Assembly (NCBI RefSeq): GCF_000204055.1
Contig: NW_006768794.1
Span: 897,775-961,774 of the forward strand
Direction: 5' to 3'
DNA from: Melampsora larici-populina 98AG31
Lineage: Eukaryota > Basidiomycota > Pucciniomycetes > Pucciniales > Melampsoraceae
Length of the DNA stretch: 64,000 nt
The position numbers and the translations under genes were made by a program. The number at the start of each line of letters is the position of its first letter. Positions within the stretch are counted from its first letter, which is position 1. Below are positions 36,311-45,690 of this stretch, piece after piece. The notes under the pieces are model-generated. The model was not told the DNA's origin and ran no database searches. It saw only the letters and a list, made by a program, of their open reading frames with translations.

Positions 36311-36555
36311 CAGCCGTTGTAAGATCTATCGGCAGATTTTTAGATCATTGTGTTGTCGCCAGACTTAATGTAGAGGTCAAAAACTCCAAAAAACCCTTTT
36401 GAGACTGATAACTCTACTGCCCATTGGTCAGATCTAGCACAAGAAAAATTGAGTTACTCTCAAAGTGACATAATTTTCGAGTTTTTGACTTCAAAAGTTA
36501 AATCTGGCAGCGACACAACTTTTCAAAAATCTGCCAGTAGATATTACAACGGCTG
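36311..36555. mobile_element. 245-bp MITE with about 80-bp TIRs, TA-flanked
   Basis: The left arm begins CAGCCGTTGTAAGATCTA and the inverted right arm begins CAGCCGTTGTAATATCTA. The arms continue to match through GGCAGATTTTT and GTCAAAAACTC for about 80 bp. Both ends are flanked by TA, the insertion signature of Tc1/mariner elements. It has no coding capacity. The element directly abuts the next TIR element, sharing the TA at 36556-36557. Confidence 0.8.
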
Positions 36556-36557
36556 TA

Positions 36558-37650
36558 ACAAAGTCCCTCGCTCCGCGCGAGACGTCGAGCGAGGGACTTA
36601 CGACTAATCGTTGCTTTTTGGCATGAACACTCAAAGCCTTATGTCTCCTTGAGTCCTTTTTCGCCATTTCTTGCTTTCCTAACTTATCACCCCAACCTGG
36701 ACCTTCTATAAAAGTTGTTCGCCAGTTTTTTCTACACACGTCCATACCACTATATTAAAGATATTTGGCGTGGTGTTTTCTGTCTACCCATTTGAAGCTT
36801 GTTACTACTGCAGCCTGTATGGGGAGGTCTGTACAGGCCTGTTTTGGACTTCAAACCAAAACTCCAAATTCAATTTCTGCCTACCAGGACTCGAGTGGCC
36901 ATCCACAGCTGCCGATCCATTTCATGCCCTTTAGAGGAGCGTCAGGCCGTCTACAGTCAAAGAACCACTTTGATCAGAAAATTTTGGATATCATCCCAGT
37001 CTTTAGAAATTTTGTCGTATGTGGTCCATCACGCATTCCTGAGCCTCTCACCGCGGCATTTTTGTAACAAGGAGTGCCTTTCTCTTGATCGCAAGGGATT
37101 TCTAAAAACTATGGCGATCAAATTAATCTTCCAAACAACTTGAGAATAACTAACAAATCAGTCAAACACTGGGAAGAAAGGATCCAGCCAATCTGATAAA
37201 AACACCATGGGTTATTTGAAACAAAGACAAATCAGCGTGGCTGTTTTTTTTACGCGTATGCAGTGTGCAGGGCACCTTTCCAGCTTTGGACTTAGTTAAG
37301 TCTGACTATTCTGCCTTTCTGACATAGTAACAACCCACAACAACCTCCAAATTGTGTACAGCAAAAATACAGGCCGTACAGGCCTTTACAAGGAAGACAT
37401 AAGAGCTTGGACAAGATCTCTAAGACCAGATTCACAAGTGACTGATTCCACCTTGCTTAAATTGAAACACATGTAGAAAAAACTGGAGAACAATTTTCAC
37501 AGAAGGTCAAGGTTGGGGTGATAAGTGAGGAAAGCAAGAAATGGCAAAAAAGGACTTAAGGAGACATAAGGCTTTGAGTGTTCATGCCAAAAAGCAACGA
37601 TTAGTCGTAAGTCCCTTGCTCGACGTCTCGCGCGGAGCGAGGGACTTTGT
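36558..37650. mobile_element. 1.1-kb TIR element, ACAAAGTCCC ends, about 185-bp TIRs, TA-flanked
   Basis: The left arm (36558-36740) and the inverted right arm (37470-37650) match over about 185 bp with few differences, beginning ACAAAGTCCCTCGCTCCGCG. Each arm starts with its own small hairpin (GTCCCTCGCTC against GAGCGAGGGAC). TA lies on both sides. The core has near-palindromic ACAGGCCTGT and TACAGGCC motifs (about 36825-36845 and 37355-37385) and no long open frame. It is a non-autonomous Tc1/mariner-like element by its TA flanks. Confidence 0.8.
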
Positions 37651-37652
37651 TA

Positions 37653-38591
37653 AGTTTAAGAGGGGTACTGCTTCAGGCAGATTGATCAAGACACACTGTA
37701 CAGAAAGCTGTACAGCTGTTGTCTCCCGTTGTCTCCCGTGAAGACTGATACGGCTACTCTCCGGGGCCTGCGGACCTCTTGTCAAAACGCGTCTGCCACC
37801 AGCGGGGCGCGCACCGTCCCTGAGGTGTCGGCAGCTGGACTCGACCCTTGGGTCCCGGGGACAACTTCAAGTCTGAGGTCAGGCTGGAAACGAGAGCGTT
37901 GACAACTTCTTTTTAATCGTCATGACCTCAAAATATCATTTTGTGTCAAAGTTCCAAGTGAGATTTGAACTTTTGACTCACCAGCCTCATCCAAAAGAAA
38001 GATGAGGTGAGCCTGCCAGATAAGAGCTCTCCTTGGGATGATGTGTCAATGGTCATGGTGTGGGCGCGCCTGGGCCCAAAGAAATTACTTCGTGGTAGAC
38101 GCGGCGCCACTGGGGCACGGCAGGCGCGCGCCTTTCGCAAAAAAACACCAAAAAAACCCTTATAAAGGTTCTCTGCCTTTCTTATGTAGTAGGGCTACTG
38201 CTATAGATAATGAAGAGGACTGGCTCAGCCACAAATACAGTAGTCAAAACATGAACTTACCTGTATTTAATCAGTCCGGTACTAGGCCAGTGTCACTATT
38301 CCTGCTGTATTACATCATGTGCATTACCCTATTGTAATCCTGCCTAGCCAGTAAAACAGTCATAGTACATTATTCTTTCCTTGTATAAAAGGTAGAGGGT
38401 TTTCCCGCAACATTGTAAACCTCAGACCTTAATTATCTTATACAGTTATCTGTTTTACCAATTTCTCTCTTATAAAACCTCTTATTGCATTTTATCACTA
38501 AAACACAATAAAACCTTTCATAAGGAACCAAACCTTTTTCATCTACCTTTCTGATCCAAAACATAACTCAAGCCTCTTTCAAAGCATCAAA
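37653..38591. other. GC-rich repeat debris between transposons
   Basis: Contains the 24-bp block (37729-37752) inverted relative to 31669-31692. A further GC-rich patch at 38060-38145 (GCGCGCCTGGGCCC, GGCGCGCGCC) recalls the subterminal DNA of the hAT element and the 31635-31660 patch. No gene is supportable. The two patches may be the ends of one decayed element; I could not establish boundaries. Confidence 0.4.
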
Positions 38592-38670
38592 CACAGGGGC
38601 AAAAGTAGATGCTCACATAGGTGTGAGCGTTGAAATTTTTGTGTTTTCTTCAATGTTTGTTCAATTTTGC

Positions 38671-38718
38671 TTTCCTTTTCTTTCCCTTTTCTTTCCCTTT
38701 TCTTTCCCTTTTCTTTCC
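38671..38718 (+). repeat. Pyrimidine tandem repeat (TTTCTTTCCCT)n
   Basis: About four imperfect 11-bp units of TTTTCTTTCCC in a row, near the left end of the CACAGGGG-ended element. Confidence 0.8.
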
Positions 38719-38810
38719 AATTTCTGTCTGCTTGTCATCTGATTATGTGATCAACAGGGACTGAGCAGACAAACTAAGCCTTCCTCAGGCCTTATTCCTG
38801 AGCAAAGAAG

Positions 38811-39370
38811 TCTGAGGAAGGGCTGATCCATCTGCTCAGTTTATCTCAGCTGCTCAGCTGATCCTGAGGGGCATTCCCTGGTTCAGTAGGCTTCAAGGGA
38901 CACCACTTATGATTAGCTTAGGGGCTGAGCTGACCTGAGTATCCTCTTGACTAATTCTCCGCAGAATCCCTTGGATGGATCACATAGGTCCAGCCTTTCC
39001 TCAGACTTCATGGCTCCAGAATGAAGCCTGATGCCCATCTGCTCAGCTATCCCTCAGTGGCATTCCTCAATCAGAAGGATCCAAAGGATTTCACTGGTCA
39101 TTGGCTGAGGGGCTGCTCATCTAGTCCTCAGGGGCATTCCTGGGAGAAGGATCCAAAGGATGTCACTGAGTATTGGCTGAGGGGCTGCTCAGCTGCTCAG
39201 CTAGTCCTCAGGGGCATTCCTGGGATCAGAAGGATCCAAAGGATGTCACAGAGGACTAGCTGAGGGGCTGCTCAGTTGATCTCAGCCCCTCAGTGTGAGC
39301 AGCTTTATTCTGGGGACATCACTTAGGATTAGCTGAGCGGCTGAGATAAACTGAGCAGGGGGATGGCTCT
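38811..39370 (+). repeat. Imperfect tandem repeats rich in CTGCTCAGCT and CTCAGGGGCATTCC
   Basis: Units of roughly 60-90 bp combine GCTGAGGGGCTGCTCA, CCTCAGGGGCATTCCTGG and AGAAGGATCCAAAGGATGTC. At least three clear copies occur between 39040 and 39280, with related fragments further out. Because GCTGAG and CTCAGC alternate, many units are locally self-complementary and could fold. They fill the CACAGGGG-ended element. A frame at 39021-39263 simply translates these repeats. Confidence 0.7.
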
Positions 39371-39789
39371 TTTATGAGGTTTCATTCCTTAGCAAGGAAG
39401 TCTGGCCCATCAATGACCCAGCCAGGGGATGATACTGAGTATTTCCTGAGCATATCAAATGGGACGGCCCCTGTGCAGGCCTTCACTAAGAAATGAAGCC
39501 TGAGGAAGGTGTAGTTCATGTGCTCATTGTAATTTTGACCAAATTGCTGAGTATTCAGTGACTCATGAGCTGATCCTGAGTACTCATCTGGACTCAGTTA
39601 TTGCTCATCCAAGATGGAAATGAGCCTTCTCAAGAGATGTCAAGCAAAATGTGAGCAAAACAGGCTGATCACCTGAACACAACCAAAATTGTGAATTGAA
39701 TGAATCTGAAAGAAAATGAATCTTTTTTGGAGACTTCAAGAAAGTCTACAACGCTCACATACATGTGAGCATCAATTTTGGCCCCTGTG

Positions 39790-41324
39790 AAAGCCCGTCT
39801 CCTCTTTACCCAATACTTCCCTAGATCACTTAAAGCTCCAATGCACTCCTTTCCCATTGAAACTCAACCAACCTAGGATCTTCCTACTGTTTCAAATCCT
39901 TTCCTAACCTTAATACTTAAGTTTGATTCTTTTTACGTGGGTTATAGACCAACCCCGTTACACTTACAATCAAAACAGATCAGAAGGATTCCATTCTGCA
40001 GCCGATGTATCTACAAAGGTACCAGCTGACTGTATGGACTTCACACTGTGTAAAAAATCAGGTACAAAGTAAGATCCCCTATAATCTCATCAAATAGACC
40101 TGGATCTAATCCCATGAATACCGGATTGATTTCTTCCTGTTGAGGGAAGACTCCACCTTCAAACTCCTCAAGTTTTTCAAGTCCTGAGAAGCAAGTGGAC
40201 TGAGATTCAAAGTCGTTGTTCTTTTCAATTTCAATCTTGATTTCGGGATTGTGTTTCTATTTGCTTTCAATATTTTTGGTGTCATGCGCAAGTGATAGTT
40301 CAACTTGCAATATCATCTTCAAGTGACTTGGAGTCATTCAATTGCAAGACTTGGTTTTGGTAGCTGCCATACGAGTGAAAAGGCTTTTGACACCACCTGC
40401 ATGGGCCACCAGGAAGATGGATTGGTAACCTGAATCGATGAAGTGATGAAGTTGGTTGAGATCAAAAGGGGAATTTGGAGAATGCAAAGGCTCCTTTTAT
40501 TGCTGAGGTGATGGTCCAGACACTTGGAAGGGACCCTCATTGCGTCAGATTTAGAATGCACCCTCATCGCATGAGATGGACGTTTTTTTTGGTACCATTT
40601 ACCACTTGAATGGTAAGATTGGTTCCAATTCAAGCCCAAATCAGCCATTGAAGCTTTGCTACCAAGCAAACTTGAGAGACAAGATTGGTTCCGGTTTCAA
40701 CCAAAAAAAACAATTAGTCCTGATCAGAAATTTTGCTACCAGAGGAAATTGAATCAATCATTTACTGTTCATTGGTTTGTGATTTGATATTGAGGCCATA
40801 GAATGGAGATATTTGACCTACCCAAACAATTTAAATGGCAATAGGGAAGTATCAGGTTGTTGGAAAAGCCTCCTTTGATGTTGATGTGGTGAATTGACAT
40901 GTAGTGAGAATTGATATTTGGTGGCCATAGGCAACAGGATGAGCACGGATCTGTTGGAACGGCCAGACAACATCAATGGTGAGACCAAAGGTATTGGGTA
41001 ACACTCTGGAAAGAGAGAGATTGGATGGAACCATGGTGAGACCATGGTGGATGTTCTTCAGTTTGGCCTACCTACCGGGTCACTGTCTGGAAAGAGGTCA
41101 AAAGAGGTCAAAAGAGGTTGAATGAACTCAATTGGTATTGTTCTTTACAAAACTAAATAAATTCATGAAGGGCTGTATGTGTAGTACAAGTACTTGTTCA
41201 ATTCATTCCTCTCTCAAACTTGACCCTACTTGACCGCAATTGTAATACATCTTTCATTTGTTTCAAAGTAATTAGGTGAATCAATTGATTACAGAGTTCT
41301 TCAGTTTTCGTCTAATAAATATGA
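39790..41324. other. Gene-free stretch
   Basis: No supported gene. Short tandem copies of AAAGAGGTCAAAAGAGGT occur near 41091-41118. Minus-strand frames at 40106-40303, 40334-40669 and 40818-41045 have no recognisable motifs and are not joined by introns I can defend. Confidence 0.4.
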
Positions 41325-41358
41325 CTAGCAAATTAGCGGCTGACACCACCATGTCAGT
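41325..41358 (-). mobile_element. Possible Helitron-like 3' terminus, minus strand
   Basis: Read on the minus strand, a CTGACA...TGTCAG stem (about 41340-41357) is followed by GCCGCTAATTTG and then CTAGT (CTAG at 41325-41328). The arrangement is the same as at 63354 but the GC stem is different, so confidence is lower than for the other three. Confidence 0.35.
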
Positions 41359-41433
41359 GTAACCCAAACACATGACAATCCCAGAAGCATGACAAAATCA
41401 CAGTTTCACATACATAAATTAATACTGTGGCGG

Positions 41434-43048
41434 TGTAGTATTTAAAGCTCAACAAGAGCTTTACAACACCTAAGAAGGGATAATCTACTACGTGTAATAT
41501 AGTAGAAGTTGCCTAAAGACTGCCTTCTTCAAAGAAACCAGCACAAGGGCACTTGCTGACCACTTTGTGATAACAGAGAAATAGATAAAGCACCAGAGAA
41601 AATAAAGCAATACTGTTGTTAAGTATTATTCCCAGATTTTAAGCGCAAAAAAGTCACACACTATGTTTATTACTATCAATACTGTTGTAAGTATTATTCC
41701 CAATTAGACTTGTAGTCTTTAACACACGTAAATAAATTTCTCCTTGCTTTGAAGGGGCGGATTTAAGTGATCTTAGTACAAATATAGTAAATAAATGATG
41801 ATTTATAACACTACAACAAAGGTATAAGATGCAGAAAAGGGCGCTACAATCCTAAAATCATCAAGGAGTACTTATATCCACATGTAACAATCTTTACAAC
41901 AGTCAACAGCCTCAAAAACCAATCAAATCCGCCTAAATAACCCTAAAAACCATGTAATGACGCAATGTAATGATCTTGTTACTAATGTATGATGTAATTT
42001 TCACAGCAAAAAGTGATCAATGACGCAATGATGTAATGTACAGCACTTCTTATGATGAATACAGGTGATTTTTTCCTTGTAAACTAGCTGAAACCCAATT
42101 TTTGAGATTACGAATTTTTTCAGATGTGCTCCAATTTTTGATTACTAAAGTGCATCTTGTAGCCCACGTGTTACTGATCATTTCTGACACCTATAAGACC
42201 TACTTCTGATGAGTGATGAGTAAGATATTGAGTTGTGAAGTTAAGGTTTTTTGGTGTTACATGTGACTTGTGACTGTAAATTCGAGATTCACACCAATTT
42301 CTTATTTCCCTTATAACTTTTTACATACACCTCTGTTACTAATGATTTAAAGGTTGTCCATTATGTAATCCACTCTTTTGCGTTGAATGAGCTATCTACC
42401 AACTTATTCTGACGTCATTTGACATATGTAATTATCTGAAAACCTCCATTTTCGACGATTTTCACCTATTTTCTTCACTTTTCACAGCTGCTACTCTCTT
42501 TCTCTTGCTCATGTAATATGACATCATCTTCTTTAACCTTAAAAATCCCGGAAAATCCTCTTGGCAACCTTAATTTCTACTACTACCACCATTACATATG
42601 TAACCTACACGCATAACTTGTTTACCAGCTTCGAAAAAGTACCTTCCTGCTAATAACTTCTGTTTCCCCTTATCAACCTTGAAGATTAAAATTGTTCCTG
42701 TATAATAAACTGTTGTTCTTTCATATTCTAACCTCATAAAACCCATAACTTAATTATAAATAAGCTAAAAACCATTTCCAACCTGTATACCTCTATTTTC
42801 GAGTTTTTCTTATCTTTTCTTTTTCTGTCTTTTTGTAATAACTTTATAATTAAACTATGTTGATCTTAACAATAATTTTGAAATAAGATGACATAATAAT
42901 GATCTAATAAGTATACATAAGCCTCTAAGAGCTTCAATTGATCTGAAAACCTGAATTTCGAATTCTCTGCTATATTGAAGTTTGCTAATAAACTGGTAAA
43001 GTAAAGATGATTAATTTTTTTGCTTAATATCATAAATAGATCACCACA
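41434..43048 (+). mobile_element. Solo LTR, 1615 bp, GCGG target duplication
   Basis: Starts TGTAGTATTTAAAGCTC and ends TAGATCACCACA (TG...CA), flanked by GCGG at 41430-41433 and 43049-43052. A near-identical copy in opposite orientation lies at 58423-60039. No internal coding domain is attached, so it is a solo LTR. The insertion split a perfect palindrome in the host DNA (GGCGGCA / TGCCGCC). Short frames inside it are not genes. Confidence 0.88.
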
Positions 43049-44071
43049 GCGGCAGGTGCCGCCCTGGGTGACCTCAAACCGACAAAAATTTTTTGCAACA
43101 GAGAAGTCACAATATTGAGATATCCAGTGAGATTCTTGAATATATTTGAACAATACAACACTTACCAAGTGATTAAACAGTGTAGTAAGTATTTTGAAGC
43201 TTAATGTGATATTTGTTAATAAGGGAACCTGTACATGCCATTGAATTTGAAATTCCACCAAAAGATTGTAATATTTCATCATCTAAGCATGCAAAGGGCT
43301 TGACTGAGTCTGCTGAAAGGATCTTATTGCAATGAAAGTCATCCAGTTGTTTCTCAACATGATAAATCCAAGTGGAGAATTAGGCTTTTCAATCTTTTCC
43401 AAGATCAGCCTATGAATTGACATAGAGATATTATTTGTTCTACATGAGTGATTGTTTTGGTTCATCAAATAATTCTAATTGAATTTGTAAAAGTACCTTA
43501 CTCCCTCAACCACTATGCCTTTACCAGCATTTTGTATTTAAGTGTCACACAATTTTGGAATGTGGTGGACTTAAATTTCCTAAATCTTATCCAAGAGTAT
43601 GATCCTTTCCTGCATCTAGTTGCTTTGAGGGTGTCTGCAAAAGAGTTGTCTAATCACCTCTAAAAGATGGGTTTCATGGGGTCAGGATTGAAGTGGCAAT
43701 CAAAAACATTGCAATTCAATCTAATCACTACACAGACCATTACAAAATAAAAGAGTCTGATCAGTGAGTATGCAAAACAAGATAAGATGTACATATACAT
43801 ATCTGTAAAATTCATAAATGAACAGCCAAATTTCGAAGAACACTCAACTGACTTCTTGATGTCTTTCAACTGTGAAATCATTGAGATGCATGTGTTTACT
43901 AAGAATGAATTAATTACTCTGTTGGTCTGTTTGTGTACACAGCAATCAATTGAATAGATCCACTTTGTGAGGGTTGGGTATTCAAAAGCACTGCAGACAT
44001 TATTCGGGTTCCCCAAGTGGGCAGGGAAAAATGATTGGGAGTATGATTTGTCATAAAATGGTCTATCACTC
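43049..44071. other. Gene-free stretch containing one copy of a 78-bp repeat
   Basis: No supported gene; the minus-strand frame at 43660-44142 runs through repeat DNA. 43911-43988 is copy A of a 78-bp direct repeat whose copy B lies at 44532-44609. Its last 23 bases equal the outer end of the retroelement LTR. Confidence 0.5.
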
Positions 44072-44528
44072 CACACCTGAGCCATAACACCCACACTACA
44101 TATGTGTAGCAGGCTCAGTGAATATGTGGTTATCATGTACATACAGTTCTGCTCAGTTATCTGCTCATCAGGACAAGTTATTCATATGTAATACATGCTG
44201 TAACTTCTTTCAGATTGAAAAAAGCTTCCAAAAGATTGACTACATACACTGACTCAATGTTTTGGTGTGATCTCATCAACTCAACTGCATGTAACACACT
44301 TTCTGTTACTAAGACATAGCTTCAACAATATTGCCTGAGCAGCTACAGAATTATATGTAGTGAATTTTTGGGAAAAAAATTTCAAAGTCGAAAAAGTTAC
44401 ATGTGGTATAACATGTGATTTATTTATTCTGATGGGCAAAAAACTGAGCAGACCTGTATGTACATGATAGACAACTATTGACTTAGCTTGCTGCACATAT
44501 GTAGTGTGGGTGAAATGGCCCAGGTGTG
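44072..44528. mobile_element. 457-bp MITE with long TIRs
   Basis: The left arm begins CACACCTGAGCCATAACACC and the inverted right arm CACACCTGGGCCATTTCACC. They then match through CACACTACATATGTG, a short variable stretch, and ATCATGTACATACAG and TCTGCTCAGTT, giving about 100 bp of arm. There is no coding capacity and I could not fix a target duplication. It lies exactly between the two copies of the 78-bp repeat, three bases before copy B. Confidence 0.65.
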
Positions 44529-44586
44529 CAGTAATTACTCTGTTGGTCTGTTTGTGTACACAGCAATCAATTGAATAGATCCACTT

Positions 44587-45667
44587 TGTGAGGGTTGGGT
44601 ATTCAAAAGACTACTCAATGCTCACTAAAAATGGCTAGGTGGGTTGGTTATTTTAGTTAATTAAAGATATATTTCAATATGATGTATTACAATAAAATTA
44701 TAAGGTTAAAAGAGAGAAGAGGGAAGAGGAGAACTGGTCTGTTTGGATAAATCCAGACAGACTTCAGTTAAATGACTCCTTAAAAGGAGGTTCAAGGTTA
44801 ATTATAAAAATATAATTTGTTGAAAGCTGGATCCAAAGCTCCCCTTCAATCTTCAAGGTAACTGATTGAAGAGTGATGTGGAGGTCACTAACCTGGTTGT
44901 AATAAAGTCACCAACTTGTAGTTATTCAAGAGGTCACTAACCTGGAGTTGATGTAGGTCACTAACCTGTAGTTGTTCTGAAGGTACACTAACCTATGAGT
45001 TGATCTAGGTCACTAACCTGTAGTTGTTCTGAAGGTGACTAACCTGATAGTTTATTGGAAGGTCACTAACCTGAAGAATAAATCTACTTGGGGGAAGTAG
45101 AGGATCCAAAGAAAAGGGGGTGAAGTATGAAATTACTTTATCTTCTAGTCAGGAACTTCCTTAAAGAAATGAAGTGAATCACTAGTCTTATTTATTATAA
45201 GACTCTTGATTATATACTTCAATTGAACTTTAAAGTGTTCTTTAAAAGAGGTGTGTAAAAATGCTTGAGGGAAAATCCTTGAAGGCTGAGAGAGGAGGGG
45301 TTTATATATCCTCCTCTCCAAACCTAATTGTAGTGATATTTGATTGTATCATCACTGTGGTTTAGGGTTTAATAATTACTATTATTTATTATTATTATTG
45401 ATATAACATAATTACATATACGTGTTATGTATTTTATGTAGTATAAGCATCTTAACTCTTGACACTGAGTTATGAGGTGTAATTGGTATTTTATTACATG
45501 TTACATATGTTTTTAAGTGTATATACATATGTAATTGATGTTTGTATATGTTTTAATATATGTTACATGTGTTTTATAAGCTGTATGTACATGTAATAAG
45601 GTTTATAAGTAAAAGTACAATATTATAAGTTAGTTTTGGGTACATGTATATGTACCCAAGGCTGACA
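44587..45667 (-). repeat. 3' LTR of the Ty3/gypsy element
   Basis: 1081 bp; on the minus strand it starts TGTCAGCC and ends CCCTCACA. Next to the TGTCAGCC end lies the 20-bp palindrome GGGTACATGTATATGTACCC (45638-45657). The LTR carries an array of GGTCACTAACCTG motifs. Confidence 0.9.
44882..45075. repeat. Array of GGTCACTAACCTG motifs in the LTR
   Basis: About eight copies of GGTCACTAACCTG or one-base variants, separated by 10-40 bp of related GAGTTGAT or TAGTTGTTCTGAA spacers. The same array occurs in the other LTR at about 55996-56190. It lies in the LTR body and could be a transcription-factor binding array or simply a minisatellite. Confidence 0.75.
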
Positions 45668-45690
45668 TTCCCCACCCTCAAAGGAGGTCA

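Larger units (their letters stand above)
38592..39789. mobile_element. 1.2-kb TIR element, CACAGGGGC ends, subterminal palindromes
   Basis: The left end reads CACAGGGGCAAAAGTAGATG and the inverted right end CACAGGGGCCAAAATTGATG. Both are followed by the palindromes GCTCACATAGGTGTGAGC and GCTCACATGTATGTGAGC and then GTTG. The flanks are AAA on both sides, compatible with a 3-bp duplication as in CACTA elements, though AAA is weak evidence in AT-rich DNA. The core is mostly tandem repeats. Confidence 0.65.

Noticed and set aside
39021..39263. 80-codon repeat frame as a gene
   Set aside because: It is a translation of the tandem repeats of the CACAGGGG-ended element.
38671..39370. CRISPR-like array
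   Set aside because: Units vary in length, have no unique spacers, and lie inside a eukaryotic transposon.
43660..44142. 160-codon minus-strand frame
   Set aside because: It runs through one copy of the 78-bp repeat and into the MITE arm, so its length is an accident of repeat DNA.
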